Below, piece after piece: positions 4,942 through 5,052 of a stretch of 5,052 nt of DNA. Below the pieces are notes generated by a model, which saw nothing but the letters and a program-made list of their open reading frames with translations, searched no databases and had not been told where the DNA came from. The translations under genes were made by a program, and so were the position numbers. Location: the NCBI GenBank assembly GCA_003565095.1, contig PXDI01000145.1, forward strand, positions 1 to 5,052, written 5' to 3'. The DNA is from PVC group bacterium. Its GTDB lineage: Bacteria; Verrucomicrobiota; Kiritimatiellia; UBA8416; PXDI01. Every line of letters begins with the position of its first letter. Position 1 is the stretch's first letter.

Positions 4942-5052
4942 CCCATCCGTGGGTTATCATCCCCCCTTCCCCAGCGGCGATCACGTGCTCTCCGCATATG
5001 GGTCAAGAGATCCGAGTGTAAGAGTACGTGTAAGAGTAAGGGGCTTCCGGTC
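4942..5052 (+). repeat. long direct repeat, copy 2 (111 bp visible, cut by window edge)
   Basis: This is near-identical to 4748-4857 and starts 194 bp after it. The window ends exactly where the similarity would need to be followed further, so this may be the second unit of a longer tandem array with a period near 195 bp. Its hexamer arm is at 5014-5041; the matching right arm would lie outside the window. Confidence 0.93.

Larger units (their letters stand above)
4479..5052. other. non-coding region built of repeat modules
   Basis: About 570 bp without a credible gene on either strand. The short open frames here translate low-complexity DNA and are not believed. The contents are: a weak hairpin (4489-4507); a pyrimidine-rich stretch with CTCATTC..GCATT repeated at 4508 and 4538; a hairpin at 4558-4583 followed by a tandem ATGTTCG; scattered CCGCGGAT/CCCACGGAT words (4645, 4664) and their complements (4751, 4925, 4945); and the long direct repeat that fills the end of the window. 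Confidence 0.7.

Noticed and set aside
4689..5006. 105-residue minus-strand open frame
   Set aside because: It spans both copies of the direct repeat and contains the same THMRRARDRRWGRG peptide twice plus hexamer-derived YEYVYEY. It is a by-product of the repeats.
4748..5052. CRISPR array
   Set aside because: The repeat is 110 bp with one 84-bp interval, far outside CRISPR repeat and spacer sizes, and no cas gene is present.

Overview
The window looks like a chromosomal segment from a bacterium of the PVC group (Verrucomicrobiota, Kiritimatiellota or a relative). This placement is an inference. It rests on a secreted PQQ-type beta-propeller protein with the mature N-terminus DSWPMWMGD, a run of small lipoproteins, and spacers full of short degenerate modules (ATCCGYGGG words, tandem ATGTTCG, GAGTAN/GTGTAN hexamers, a CTTTGTCGCGAG tandem) of a kind I associate with those genomes. 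There are no rRNA, tRNA, CRISPR or recognisable transposase genes, and nothing visible gives a firm genus.

Left part (1-1442), minus strand: a two-gene unit. The upstream gene (681-1442) encodes a secreted protein of about 250 residues with a possible YceI-like C-terminal half. After a 26-bp gap comes a PQQ-type beta-propeller protein (1-654) with a Tat-like signal; it runs off the left edge. A 154-bp divergent spacer separates this unit from yajD (1597-1971, plus strand), a small HNH endonuclease-family protein that starts with GTG and may be translated from a leaderless mRNA. The two directions seem to share one palindromic -35 word, TTGTCAA.

Middle (1972-2266): a non-coding spacer of about 295 bp. 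It holds a G-rich stretch, a 158-bp segment bounded by 13-bp imperfect inverted repeats with outward-facing TTGACA words, a TG-rich tract, a 12-bp tandem repeat and a perfect hairpin.

Right part (2267-4478), plus strand: four envelope genes, probably one or two transcription units. They are a predicted lipoprotein with an HEGGH metallopeptidase motif, a two-helix membrane protein of the DUF3185 family, a C39/papain-like cysteine peptidase lipoprotein resembling the PA2778 family, and a TPR lipoprotein overlapping the peptidase gene by 55 bp. In PA2778-type proteins, as I recall them, the peptidase domain and TPR repeats lie in one polypeptide. Here they appear as two separately anchored lipoproteins, suggesting an envelope protein-processing module with a split peptidase and scaffold.

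The end (4479-5052) is non-coding and built of repeats. A 110-bp sequence occurs twice with a period of 194-195 bp, and a 28-bp imperfect inverted repeat there has its mismatches spaced exactly six bases apart.
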